From positions 1,116,001 through 1,180,000 of the forward strand of contig JAHQIY010000018.1 in the NCBI GenBank assembly GCA_019054805.1: a DNA stretch of 64,000 nucleotides, read 5' to 3'. The first letter of the stretch is position 1. Every line of letters begins with the position of its first letter. Positions 1-10,036 of this stretch are shown here, one piece after another. A program made the translations under genes and the position numbers. Source of the stretch: Brachionus manjavacas. Taxonomy: Eukaryota; Rotifera; Eurotatoria; Ploima; Brachionidae. The notes below the pieces were generated by a model, which did not search any database, was not told the DNA's origin, and worked only from the letters and a program-made list of their open reading frames with translations.

Positions 1-490
1 GTTCACCTGGAAAAAGTTATACACTTGTAATATTAGACCTCAGATTGAATTTGCAGTATCTTCTTGGAATCCATACACTAAACAAGATCATAATACACTA
101 GAAAAGGTTGAGCACAGAGCTACAAAAGTTTCCATCAATTTAAAAGTTAATCTACGCTAAGCGTTGCGAAATACTGGGTCTAACATCGCTTAAATTACGT
201 AGAACGCGTGGTGACTTAATTCAAAAGTTTAATTTGAATCAGGTATCGAAACAATTGATTGGCACACATCACCAATTCGTATTCCCCTGCAGTACGGGCA
301 CAGAGAGAGGCCAAGAAGGGAAATCGTCAGATGATGTAACCAACGTCATGAATTCTGCAACAACAGAATAGTAAACCAATGGAACTTGCTTCCTGGTGAA
401 GTCATTATGTCTAAAACCGTGAACGAGTTCAAAAATAAACTGGATATATTTTTAAAACTGCCACAGGGCGTCCTTGACGCGCTTGCATGA
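1..490 (+). pseudogene. CR1-like reverse transcriptase, C-terminal fragment (copy 1)
   Basis: Carries the C-terminal RT/thumb part of a CR1/L2-type non-LTR retrotransposon (RPQIEFAVSSWNPYTKQ, then LEKVEHRATK). Compared with the copy at 17085, two A residues are missing near 149-153 (4 A instead of 6), which breaks the frame. The last part is read in another frame (NRIVNQWNLLPGEV) and ends at 490 with the residues VLDALA. A CTA/TAC-rich tail follows at 520-535, as is common at CR1-like 3' ends. The N-terminal half lies outside the window. Confidence 0.8.
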
Positions 491-1065
491 TAATAGTCAT
501 GCTGCAGTTTAAACTATTACTACTACTCCTACTACAAAAAATAGTCCATCCTCTTTAAAAGTTTGCATTTATTTTTTTTAAATAACTTTTTTTATTTGTA
601 TCGACGATCGAAAAAAAATGGTATTTTTATTGAAAAAATTATAAATTTAAAGGTATTTAAAAGTAAACTAAAAGAGATTCTTTTAAAGCTAATGAAAAAT
701 ATTTTAATCTTGATTAGCTAGATGATACAAACACAATATGATACAATCAGGATCAGAAAACTGAAGCTTACCCAAATAAAGTCTAAAAAAATACTTAATT
801 TTTGATTTTCAGTCTAAAATTATGACAAGCAATTTTTTTATTTAATTTTAAAAAGTTCGTAATTTTATAGATTTTTAAATGGGCTTTCTAAATTAGTATG
901 ATTTAATAGTAATAAATAGAATTTTGATTGAGATATGAGGTCCAAAAGACATGAATACTATGGTTTTTATTGATTAAAATGACGATTATGAACAAAAAAT
1001 TAAAAATATATTGTTTCTAGGTTATTAGTGATACAGATTAAAAAGAGTTAACCCAAAAATGTTAA
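491..1065. other. Non-coding 3' flank of the retroelement fragment
   Basis: AT-rich, without a supportable ORF. It begins with a triplet-rich tail (TATTACTACTACTCCTACTAC) and continues as unclassified repeat sequence. The same sequence recurs inverted at about 5868-6440 and directly at about 18030-18603. Confidence 0.6.
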
Positions 1066-1480
1066 ATCAAAAGAAATTACATTAGATGAGTTAAGAGCAA
1101 AGTTGTTAGAACATCCGGCCTTTGAAAATGAGAATTCTCATTTACAAAAATTAGCATCAAATTACGGTTATAAGGTTATATTTTTTCCTAAATTTCATTG
1201 AGAGTTAAACTCTATTGAAGGACTATAGTATGGATCTCAAGTCATATGTTAGAAAAAACAATGACCAAGACTTTAATAAACTTATGGGATTGATTGAAGA
1301 AGGCCTTAAGCGTTTTAAAGCCAAAAATTTGAATATTAAACTATGGAAAAGATTTTGAAACGCTTTAGAAATGTATCAAAAAAGATCAACTTATCAGGAA
1401 GTTTTAACTCAATTATTTGTAACAAAATCAAGAAGTAATATTCAAACGCATAAAAAAAACATAGATTTCACACAAAAAAA
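1066..1480 (+). pseudogene. DDE-superfamily transposase C-terminal remnant (copy 1)
   Basis: Conceptual reading with frameshifts gives ELRAKLLEHPAFENENSHL, then KVIFFPKFH, a stop, and ELNSIEGL, followed by a helical tail (GLIEEGLKRFKAKNL). The F-P-K-x-H-x-E-L-N-x-I-E block is the region with the catalytic glutamate in DDE endonucleases of Tc1/IS630-like type. TGA and TAG stops and a frame change show it is dead. The N-terminal DDE part is not recognisable. Superfamily assignment is moderate, family assignment is not possible from this piece. Confidence 0.6.
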
Positions 1481-2789
1481 ATTAAAAATCATATTTTTAA
1501 CATTAAACCTTTGTTAAAACTTATTAATAGTATAAAATTTTTATATAACTACAAAATTTTAAAATTCTTAATAATATTGTTTAATTTTAAGAAGTTTTGC
1601 TAAAAATTAGAATAAAAATATTAAAATATTAAAATGCTAACTTTTACTTATTATTGAGTAAACAAGTCATAAGAAAAAAAATTTGTGTCAAGAAAGGAGT
1701 CGTGTTGGCGGAATAAATTTTAAAGATAAAAATTCTGAAAAATTTTAATTTTTTTCTTTTTTTATTATTAAAATGGTCTAAATAACAACATCTCACATAA
1801 AAAAAATTCTTTCAAGGTAATTTGATGCGAACTTTTATAAAAAAAATAAAAAAAATTACTGGTCTATGTTAATCGATACAATCTGAAATAATGTTAAAAA
1901 ACCGACCCCTCATTCATAGATTTAAGAGTTAATCCTATAAAAATTTTGATGAAAAATTTAAATAATTCGTCGTGAAAAACCCTAAATTGAAGTATTTTTT
2001 TAATTTTTAATGCAAAAACCAGTTGGTCGATAGATGCCCTTGCAGCATCGTCATACTTTAAATATGTTCCTATCAATAAACTGAAATCATTTAAACCGGC
2101 ATTTGTTCTAGTAACAGATCCTTTTGAAAATTAAATTGCTTTCTTTGATCCTCTATTTTTTGATTGAACTGCTCCCTTTAGACATGCATTTTTACAGAGA
2201 ACTGCCTATTTTCGACATTGGATTATAATTTTTGAAACTGTATTAAATGATGGAACAGTTCCTTTTAGCCCTATAATTGCTTTTTTAATACCAGAAATTG
2301 TTCTAGGAACTATTCTCTCAGGAGCTTAAAATTTTTTTTTTGAACATTTATTTGTTTCTGGAATTCTCTGCACCTGAATTTTTTTCGAAATGCTCCATTT
2401 CGACCTTGAATTTATTTCTGTGCACCTGCATTTTTTTGATTTGCAATTGTTTTACTTCTTCATTTGGGCCTTTATTGGTATAATTGAAAAATCTCCACTT
2501 TTGAATTATAGAAAATTCCCCACTTATTTTTTCCCCGCTTTTTTTACTCCACACTAAGAAAATTTCCCGCTTTAATTTTTTTCGATATAGAATTTTAACC
2601 ACTTTATAGGAGGAGTTAAAACTAACCAAAAAAAAACAAATTTATTATATAATTTTATTAACAAATAAAAAAAGGAAAAATATAAATTACAACAATAAAG
2701 AAAGTAATTTACAATTAAAGGTTCTAAAATTAAATCTTTATTTTCCAATTCTACTGAATCAAAATTGTCTAAAAAACCATAATTAACAA
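1481..2789. other. AT-rich repeat filler between DDE remnant and palindrome loop
   Basis: Open frames here (for example 1894-2076 and 2348-2629, minus strand) have no recognisable domain and recur only because the segment is repeated at 4146-5450 and 19020-20025. I see phrases repeated with variation (CTGCTCCC, CTGCCTATT, CTGTTCC around 2110-2340) that suggest an old short tandem structure. No function is assigned. Confidence 0.4.
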
Positions 2790-2810
2790 TCGCATTGTTG
2801 CTTGATTGAA

Positions 2811-3313
2811 TTAAAAAAAAGCCGGATTTTTTGAATTTGATAATAATTGAGTAAACGCAATAGCAAACAAACCGCAATCGTTTGACCCGACTTGTGGTTG
2901 AACGTGAACTAAATTAATTTTTTCCCTTTTTTTTTCTGGATACATTAAACTTAATATTTTGCTTGCTGCTGGACAATTTGCTTTATTATTCATACTGTCG
3001 TAAACGTACCGATTTTGTTGATTCTGCTCACCCCATTCAAGTTCGCTTGTCAAATTAATACCCAAAGGATCGATGTTTGTAAGAATAATTCAATGTAAAT
3101 TTGACACATTGACGGGATAAATCTTATCAATCTCGAAGTTTCGTGCAAAAACCCATTTTGTTTAATACAATAATCAATATTCCAATTGTTTGCTATGGTT
3201 AAATTAAAATATCCTCTCATTATAGCAGCTTTTTCGATATAATCTAGAGCGAGGTCTATGTGACGCGCATTTAGCCATTCGGTCGATGAAACAATATTAC
3301 CTATTTTTGACAT
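2811..3313 (-). pseudogene. Ulp1/SENP-type (C48) cysteine protease fragment
   Basis: Two frames on the minus strand together give a C48 protease C-terminal domain: WLNARHIDLALDYI, then a catalytic-site His followed by a stop where Trp is usual (H-stop-IILTN, about 3086-3095), then VYDSM with the Asp, and VQPQVGSNDCGLFAIAF with the Gln and nucleophile Cys. The HW nonsense change and the frame change at about 3065 make it a pseudogene. Ulp1 domains are found in several DNA transposons, including MULEs, and this one sits in the loop of a MULE palindrome, so a transposon origin is more likely than a host desumoylase. Confidence 0.7.
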
Positions 3314-3419
3314 CTATAATTGAATTTTAATTAAAAAAAATTTTCATCAGATTTCATTCTAGTCATTCGAATTGAATCAATCTTTTTCTAACAATCAATT
3401 TATTACTAAACGATTTTGA

Positions 3420-3809
3420 GAAACTAAATCTCTTTCAATCATAGAAAAAAATGGAAGCTTAAGCCATTTGTTAAAAGGTGAGAATAATCATGAATATAAG
3501 ACAAGCTATGAAGCTTGACTCATTACGTGGCGTTGTAATAACCCGGACTATCTGAATTGTCCTGTCAAAGTATAAACTAATGAACATTGTAAGCTAATAA
3601 ATTTAAAAAATAATCATCTTGACGAATTCAAACCGAAAATAAAAACAAAAGTAAAACATGTTACAGCTTCGATCAAAGATATGGCTTTTAAAAATCCTGA
3701 TTCGAAGCCGCGAAAAATTAAACTTTAATGTACAAAGGATCTTTCAGAAAAAAATTGTTAATGTAAAATGTTTCTCTTCAGCTTCGAAAATTGAAATAGA
3801 GATTTTGAT
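3420..3809 (+). pseudogene. FLYWCH-like zinc-finger remnant of a second MULE-type element
   Basis: Reading with stops and frame changes gives HEYKTSYEA, LITWRCNNPDYLNCPVKV, then KLINLKNNHLDEFKPKIK and VKHVTASIKDMAFKNPDSK. The W-R-C, C-P, and H spacing is that of a FLYWCH-type finger, and the following basic VKH segment is the usual linker before a MULE domain. It differs in sequence from the MULE at 10280. It is interrupted by the MITE at 3810-4108; the acidic reading frame continues after it. Confidence 0.5.
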
Positions 3810-4108
3810 CAGACTTGTTTTTAAGTCACGAGTCTTAAGTCAAGTCAAGTCGATGACTTAAAATTGTTTTATTTTATTTAAGTTAATGTAATGATTTAAT
3901 AATTCCATATTTGATACCAATTAAGCAGTTGCTTCCAAATTTGCTCGTTAATCTAGACCTATGTGCTCTGTAAATGTAACCAGATTTAGAAAAAATTTTT
4001 TCTAAAAGTCCAGATGAAGCAGGTATTGACAAAAATTTTTGTGCAACTCATAACTTTGAATTTAATTTTTGTGACTTAGACTTAAACTGTGACTTATTAA
4101 CAAGTCTG
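3810..4108. mobile_element. hAT-like MITE with AAGTC-rich ends (299 bp)
   Basis: Left end CAGACTTGTTTTTAAGTCAC and right end, reversed, CAGACTTGTTAATAAGTCAC form terminal inverted repeats starting with CAG. Flanking octamers ATTTTGAT (3802-3809) and ATTTTAAT (4109-4116) match at 7 of 8 positions, as expected of a hAT target-site duplication. The ends repeat the word AAGTC. There is no ORF. A relative with the same ends lies at 38158-38668. Confidence 0.8.
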
Positions 4109-4116
4109 ATTTTAAT

Positions 4117-4310
4117 ATAGATTTGGAATTTGAATTAGATGATTCTGTTAATTATGGTTTTTTAGACAATTTTGATTCAGTAGAATTGGAAAATAAAGAT
4201 TTAATTTTAGAACCTTTAATTGTAAATTACTTTCTTTATTGTTGTAATTTATATTTTTCCTTTTTTTATTTGTTAATAAAATTATATAATAAATTTGTTT
4301 TTTTTGGTTA
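4117..4310 (+). other. Acidic coding tail shared by both palindrome loops
   Basis: Encodes FEFELDD-type acidic sequence followed by VNYGFLDNFDSVELENKD. The same tail follows the Ulp1-like fragment on the minus strand at 2690-2790. It probably is the C-terminal region of the transposon protein to which the Ulp1 and FLYWCH remnants belonged. No domain is recognisable in the tail itself. Confidence 0.4.
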
Positions 4311-6932
4311 GTTTTAACTCCTCCTATAAAGTGGTTAAAATTCTATATCGAAAAAAATTAAAGCGGGAAATTTTCTTAGTGTGGAGTAAAAAAAGCGGGG
4401 AAAAAATAAGTGGGGAATTTTCTATAATTCAAAAGTGGAGATTTTTCAATTATACCAATAAAGGCCCAAATGAAGAAGTAAAACAATTGCAAATCAAAAA
4501 AATGCAGGTGCACAGAAATAAATTCAAGGTCGAAATGGAGCATTTCGAAAAAAAAATTCAGGTGCAGAGAATTCCAGAAACAAATAAATGTTCAAAAAAA
4601 AATTTTAAGCTCCTGAGAGAATAGTTCCTAGAACAATTTCTGGTATTAAAAAAGCAATTATAGGGCTAAAAGGAACTGTTCCATCATTTAATACAGTTTC
4701 AAAAATTATAATCCAATGTCGAAAATAGGCAGTTCTCTGTAAAAATGCATGTCTAAAGGGAGCAGTTCAATCAAAAAATAGAGGATCAAAGAAAGCAATT
4801 TAATTTTCAAAAGGATCTGTTACTAGAACAAATGCCGGTTTAAATGATTTCAGTTTATTGATAGGAACATATTTAAAGTATGACGATGCTGCAAGGGCAT
4901 CTATCGACCAACTGGTTTTTGCATTAAAAATTAAAAAAATACTTCAATTTAGGGTTTTTCACGACGAATTATTTAAATTTTTCATCAAAATTTTTATAGG
5001 ATTAACTCTTAAATCTATGAATGAGGGGTCGGTTTTTTAACATTATTTCAGATTGTATCGATTAACATAGACCAGTAATTTTTTTTATTTTTTTTATAAA
5101 AGTTCGCATCAAATTACCTTGAAAGAATTTTTTTATGTGAGATGTTGTTATTTAGACCATTTTAATAATAAAAAAAAGAAAAAATTAAAATTTTTCAGAA
5201 TTTTTATCTTTAAAATTTATTCCGCCAACACGACTCCTTTCTTGACACAAATTTTTTTCTTATGACTTGTTTACTCAATAATAAGTAAAAGTTAGCATTT
5301 TAATATTTTAATATTTTTATTCTAATTTTTAGCAAAACTTCTTAAAATTAAACAATATTATTAAGAATTTTAAAATTTTGTAGTTATATAAAAATTTTAT
5401 ACTATTAATAAGTTTTAACAAAGGTTTAATGTTAAAAATATGATTTTTAATTTTTTTTGTGTGAAATCTATGTTTTTTATGCGTTTGAATATTACTTCTT
5501 GATTTTGTTACAAATAATTGAGTTAAAACTTCCTGATAAGTTGATCTTTTTTGATACATTTCTAAAGCGTTTCAAAATCTTTTCCATAGTTTAATATTCA
5601 AATTTTTGGCTTTAAAACGCTTAAGGCCTTCTTCAATCAATCCCATAAGTTTATTAAAGTCTTGGTCATTGTTTTTTCTAACATATGACTTGAGATCCAT
5701 ACTATAGTCCTTCAATAGAGTTTAACTCTCAATGAAATTTAGGAAAAAATATAACCTTATAACCGTAATTTGATGCTAATTTTTGTAAATGAGAATTCTC
5801 ATTTTCAAAGGCCGGATGTTCTAACAACTTTGCTCTTAACTCATCTAATGTAATTTCTTTTGATTTAACATTTTTGGGTTAACTCTTTTTAATCTGTATC
5901 ACTAATAACCTAGAAACAATATATTTTTAATTTTTTGTTCATAATCGTCATTTTAATCAATAAAAACCATAGTATTCATGTCTTTTGGACCTCATATCTC
6001 AATCAAAATTCTATTTATTACTATTAAATCATACTAATTTAGAAAGCCCATTTAAAAATCTATAAAATTACGAACTTTTTAAAATTAAATAAAAAAATTG
6101 CTTGTCAAAATTTTAGACTGAAAATCAAAAATTAAGTATTTTTTAGACTTTATTTGGGTAAGCTTCAGTTTTCTGATCCTGATTGTATCATATTGTGTTT
6201 GTATCATCTAGCTAATCAAGATTAAAATATTTTTCATTAGCTTTAAAAGAATCTCTTTTAGTTTACTTTTAAATACCTTTAAATTTATAATTTTTTCAAT
6301 AAAAATACCATTTTTTTTCGATCGTCGATACAAATAAAAAAAAAGTTATTTAAAAAAAATAAATGCAAACTTTTAAAGAGGATGGACTATTTTTTGTAGT
6401 AGGAGTAGTAGTAATAGTTTAAACTGCAGCATGACTATTATCATGCAAGCGCGTCAAGGACGCCCTGTGGCAGTTTTAAAAATATATCCAGTTTATTTTT
6501 GAACTCGTTCACGGTTTTAGACATAATGACTTCACCAGGAAGCAAGTTCCATTGGTTTACTATTCTGTTGTTGCAGAATTCATGACGTTGGTTACATCAT
6601 CTGACGATTTCCCTTCTTGGCCTCTCTCTGTGCCCGTACTGCAGGGGAATACGAATTGGTGATGTGTGCCAATCAATTGTTTCGATACCTGATTCAAATT
6701 AAACTTTTGAATTAAGTCACCACGCGTTCTACGTAATTTAAGCGATGTTAGACCCAGTATTTCGCAACGCTTAGCGTAGATTAACTTTTTTAAATTGATG
6801 GAAACTTTTGTAGCTCTGTGCTCAACCTTTTCTAGTGTATTATGATCTTGTTTAGTGTATGGATTCCAAGAAGATACTGCAAATTCAATCTGAGGTCTAA
6901 TATTACAAGTGTATAACTTTTTCCAGGTGAAC
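4146..6932. repeat. Right arm of inner inverted repeat
   Basis: Reverse complement of 1-2789. It overlaps the start of the larger 4465-11352 arm, so the two palindromes are nested and share this segment. The inner end of the match (about 4146) lies in an acidic coding tail that also follows the Ulp1-like fragment on the other strand at 2690-2790. Confidence 0.9.
5453..5867 (-). pseudogene. DDE-superfamily transposase C-terminal remnant (copy 2)
   Basis: Inverted copy of 1066-1480 with the same FPKFH, stop, ELN block and the same defects, so the damage predates the duplication. Confidence 0.6.
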
Positions 6933-7387
6933 GAATGCCGTATGGTCAAAGTGCGTTTCAATAAACCTAGAATACTGTTAGCTTTTGATGCCGATTGATT
7001 TACTTGATTTCTAGGCTTTAGATCGTTCGAGATTAAAACACCCAAGTCTCGTTCACATTCGCTTTCAACAATTTTGATTCTGTTCAAGGAGTCGTAATCT
7101 TGTATGTTGTATTCTGTCCTGGGATTTTTGTTACCGATATGCATGATTTTGCACTTTCCAATATTGAGACGCATAAGCCAAGTATTTGTCCAATTGGAGA
7201 TTTTTTCGATGTCACGTTGCAGATTAATTGTGTCTTGAAATGCTGATTCAGCCCTTATCTCTGCCAATATTTTTGTATCATCTGCGTACATTTTACAAGG
7301 GTTTTTGAGTGAGTCAGGAAGATCGTTTATGTAAATAATAAAAAGGGTTGGACCTAGTACTGATCCTTGCGGAACGCCGCTGTCTAC
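6440..7387 (-). pseudogene. CR1-like reverse transcriptase fragment (copy 2)
   Basis: The minus-strand reading starts abruptly at VDSGVPQGSVLGPTLF (RT motif before the catalytic box), continues to YADDTKI with the two catalytic Asp, then the thumb region with CERDLGVLIS and IRPQIEFAVSSWNP, characteristic of CR1/L2/Jockey-like elements. The frame is open from 7387 to 6560. The natural C-terminus (NRIVNQWNLLP to VLDALA) lies in another frame behind a TGA. Fingers, first catalytic Asp and endonuclease are missing: the fragment begins exactly where the 3' end of the MULE stops (7388). Confidence 0.85.
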
Positions 7388-7557
7388 GGGGACGGTTCAT
7401 TTTAGAATTGATTAATTTAAATTGATTAAATTAGCAAGTAATAAAAAAATTTAGCAACACAAATATAGCAATAATTTTATTAAAATTAGCAATAAACAAA
7501 AAGAAAAATAGTCAATTTAGCAATTATTCAATTTAGCAAATTTAAAAAAAGAAAAAC

Positions 7558-9009
7558 CTAATAATCCAAAATTAGCGACAAACTATCATAGTACTTATCA
7601 AAATTAGCTAAAGAATAATTTTTTTGTATTTCTTTAATTCTATCGTCTAATAAAATATAAGCTGGTTTCCGTTTGTATTGGATACCGGTTTCTAATTTTA
7701 CTAATAAATCTTCTGTTTTTTTGTTCTTCTCGAAATTTGTCCACCAGCGGATAAATGGACGGGTGCTTACTGAGCATGTTACTAAAGGCATTATGCCAAG
7801 CCTCTACAGAGTTGTTAGTGCGCGGTAGGCAATCATTAATTCGGCTGTTAACATTCCACAACTCAATTTTAAATCTAGGTTCAACATAAGTTGTTATAAC
7901 TTTCACTCCTCTTCCTCTACCAGCTTTCTTAGTGGTGTCATACCCAATCCAAGTCTCTTCCATATAATTGAATAATTTTAATACATTTTCGAAAAATTCT
8001 AAATTAGAGTCAAGTTCAGATTTTATTTTATTAAACAAGTATTTAACATCAACTGGGGGGACAAAAAGCTAAAACTTGGGCCAATTTTAAAACTTTTCGA
8101 TGTTGCGGGCACTTGGAATAAGGCACACTTAAACCGAACTCCTGGATCTTCCGCCAAATTGCTTGCTTATAATGAAAAAAGCACCCATATAAAATAATAT
8201 TCGGGAAAACTTGTTCAACTGCATTTAGAAAAGCACGTTCAAAATCGGAAGACACTGACTTTGGAGGGTTTTCTAGCTCAGCTGCGATGATTTCTAGGAA
8301 TTTTACATAAATAATCTCATTCTTTTTTGGTAACAAGCAATAAACTAACGGGACACATTTTCCATTAATTAAACCATGAATTGTATAGACTTGTTCAAAA
8401 TAAGTTGGCGCTATACTAAATGTGCCATCAGCAAATAAGTTATTGTTTTCTAACAATTTTAAATTTTCTTTTGTCGAAAAGATAAAAAATCTATTTGGAT
8501 CATCTGCTCCTGAATCGTGCAATAAAAAATTTTTATTAGTCGAATCATCTTTTTCCAAAGTAAAAATCAAAAATTCTGGCAATTGTATTTCAGAAAGATT
8601 TTTTGGCTCTTGGGGATAATCAGGTCTTGTTGATTTTTTAAACCTGTTAATAGCTTGACGATCGGCTTCATAAGTAGGCATATTTGCAACGGCCTCCTTC
8701 GATTTTACTTCGTTCACCACACTGGCAACGATTTGCCTCGGCGGCACGTTTGATATGACTTTAGAACATGCCACAGTCACTTCTTTCATTTTTCTTCGTT
8801 TTTCCTTGATTTCAAAACGACTCAATTTAGGCGCATGGTTATGAGTACGATCGTCAGGTATACTAAAATGAATTGAATATTTTTCACCAATTAAATTACC
8901 ATCGGTATAACATTTTTGCTTTGCATTTTAGTTGTGTCTCGATACATCGCCAGTTAAATCTACTCGAACTCTGACATGAAATTCTATAAAAGTATCCCTC
9001 ATAGTACAA
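7558..9009 (-). pseudogene. MULE transposase, N-terminally truncated and frameshifted
   Basis: Minus-strand MULE copy. It holds FADGTF with the first Asp, SDFERAF with the second Asp, CFFHYKQA and NNSVEAWHNAF with the Glu. Frame breaks occur at an A run near 8066 (AAAAAG instead of AAAAG, giving LAFCPPS) and at 7719-7725 (7 T instead of 9). It starts at the QLYYEG region of the FLYWCH finger, where it is fused to an oppositely oriented MULE piece at about 9009. Subterminal TTAGCAA words follow the stop at 7410-7550. Confidence 0.85.
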
Positions 9010-10036
9010 TTGTGTCTTCCGATTTTGAACGTGCTTTTCTAAATGCAGTTGAACAAGTTTTCCCGAATATTATTTTATATGGGTGCTTTTTTCATTATAA
9101 GCAAGCAATTTGGCGGAAGATCCAGGAGTTCGGTTTAAGTGTGCCTTATTCCAAGTGCCCGCAACATCGAAAAGTTTTAAAATTGGCCCAAGTTTTAGCT
9201 TTTGTCCCCCCAGTTGATGTTAAATACTTGTTTAATAAAATAAAATCTGAACTTGACTCTAATTTAGAATTTTTCGAAAATGTATTAAAATTATTCAATT
9301 ATATGGAAGAGACTTGGATTGGGTATGACACCACTAAGAAAGCTGGTAGAGGAAGAGGAGTGAAAGTTATAACAACTTATGTTGAACCTAGGTTATGAGT
9401 ACGATCGTCAGGTATACTAAAATGAATTGAATATTTTTCACCAATTAAATTACCATCGGTATAACATTTTGCTTTGCATTTTAGTTGTGTCTCGATACAT
9501 CGCCAGTTAAATCTACTCGAACTCTGACATGAAATTCTATAAAAGTATCCCTCATAGTACAATTGCGGCTGAACTCTTTGAGATGCCGTAACTTGACCGA
9601 TTTGGTTGATATCGAACTCATCAAATTGTTCGATTAGGCTATAAATGTCAGTTGAACAATTGGTTGTCATTTTTAAGATTTAATTAGACTAATCAATATA
9701 ATTAATCTGAAATAATTAAAAAAGAAAAAAACTTTTTTTGCTAAAAAAACTTGCTAAAAGTGAAAGTTATAACAACTTATGTTGAAAATTTTAAATCTAG
9801 GTTCAACATAAGTTGTTATAACTTTCACTCCTCTTCCTCTACCAGCTTTCTTAGTGGTGTCATACCCAATCCAAGTCTCTTCCATATAATTGAATAATTT
9901 TAATACATTTTCGAAAAATTCTAAATTAGAGTCAAGTTCAGATTTTATTTTATTAAACAAGTATTTAACATCAACTGGGGGGACAAAAGCTAAAACTTGG
10001 GCCAATTTTAAAACTTTTCGATGTTGCGGGCACTTA
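9010..10036. repeat. Scrambled block of MULE fragments (left arm)
   Basis: Consecutive MULE pieces in alternating orientation: 9010-9390 plus (SDFERAF to VEPR); 9387-9758 minus (N-terminus MTTNCSTDIYS, FLYWCH finger and 5' leader); 9759-9786 plus (about 28 nt); 9784-10036 minus (VEPR back to the ...CACTT site). Each joint has zero to a few shared bases. All joints reappear mirrored at 14450-15464, so the scrambling happened before the giant inverted duplication. Confidence 0.8.

Larger units (their letters stand above)
1..2789. repeat. Left arm of inner inverted repeat
   Basis: This stretch reads almost base for base as the reverse complement of 4146-6932; base 1 pairs with about 6932 and base 2789 with about 4146. 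Bases 1 to about 2485 are also a direct repeat of 17540-20025. The arm holds the tail of a CR1-like reverse transcriptase, a degenerate DDE transposase tail and AT-rich filler, and it continues off the left edge. Differences between copies are mostly one-base changes in A or T runs. Confidence 0.9.

Noticed and set aside
1894-2076. Open frame MIGTYLKYDDAARAS, repeated at 4858 and 19438
   Set aside because: Recurs only because the segment is a repeat; no domain, no codon signal, and the neighbouring frames are equally open.
3658-3861. Plus-strand ORF over the MITE border
   Set aside because: It crosses the left end of the hAT-like MITE and is in a different frame from the recognisable FLYWCH-like residues.
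9377-9398. HNLGST and VEPRL endings as novel fusion proteins
   Set aside because: They arise from joins of oppositely oriented MULE pieces and have no support as genes.
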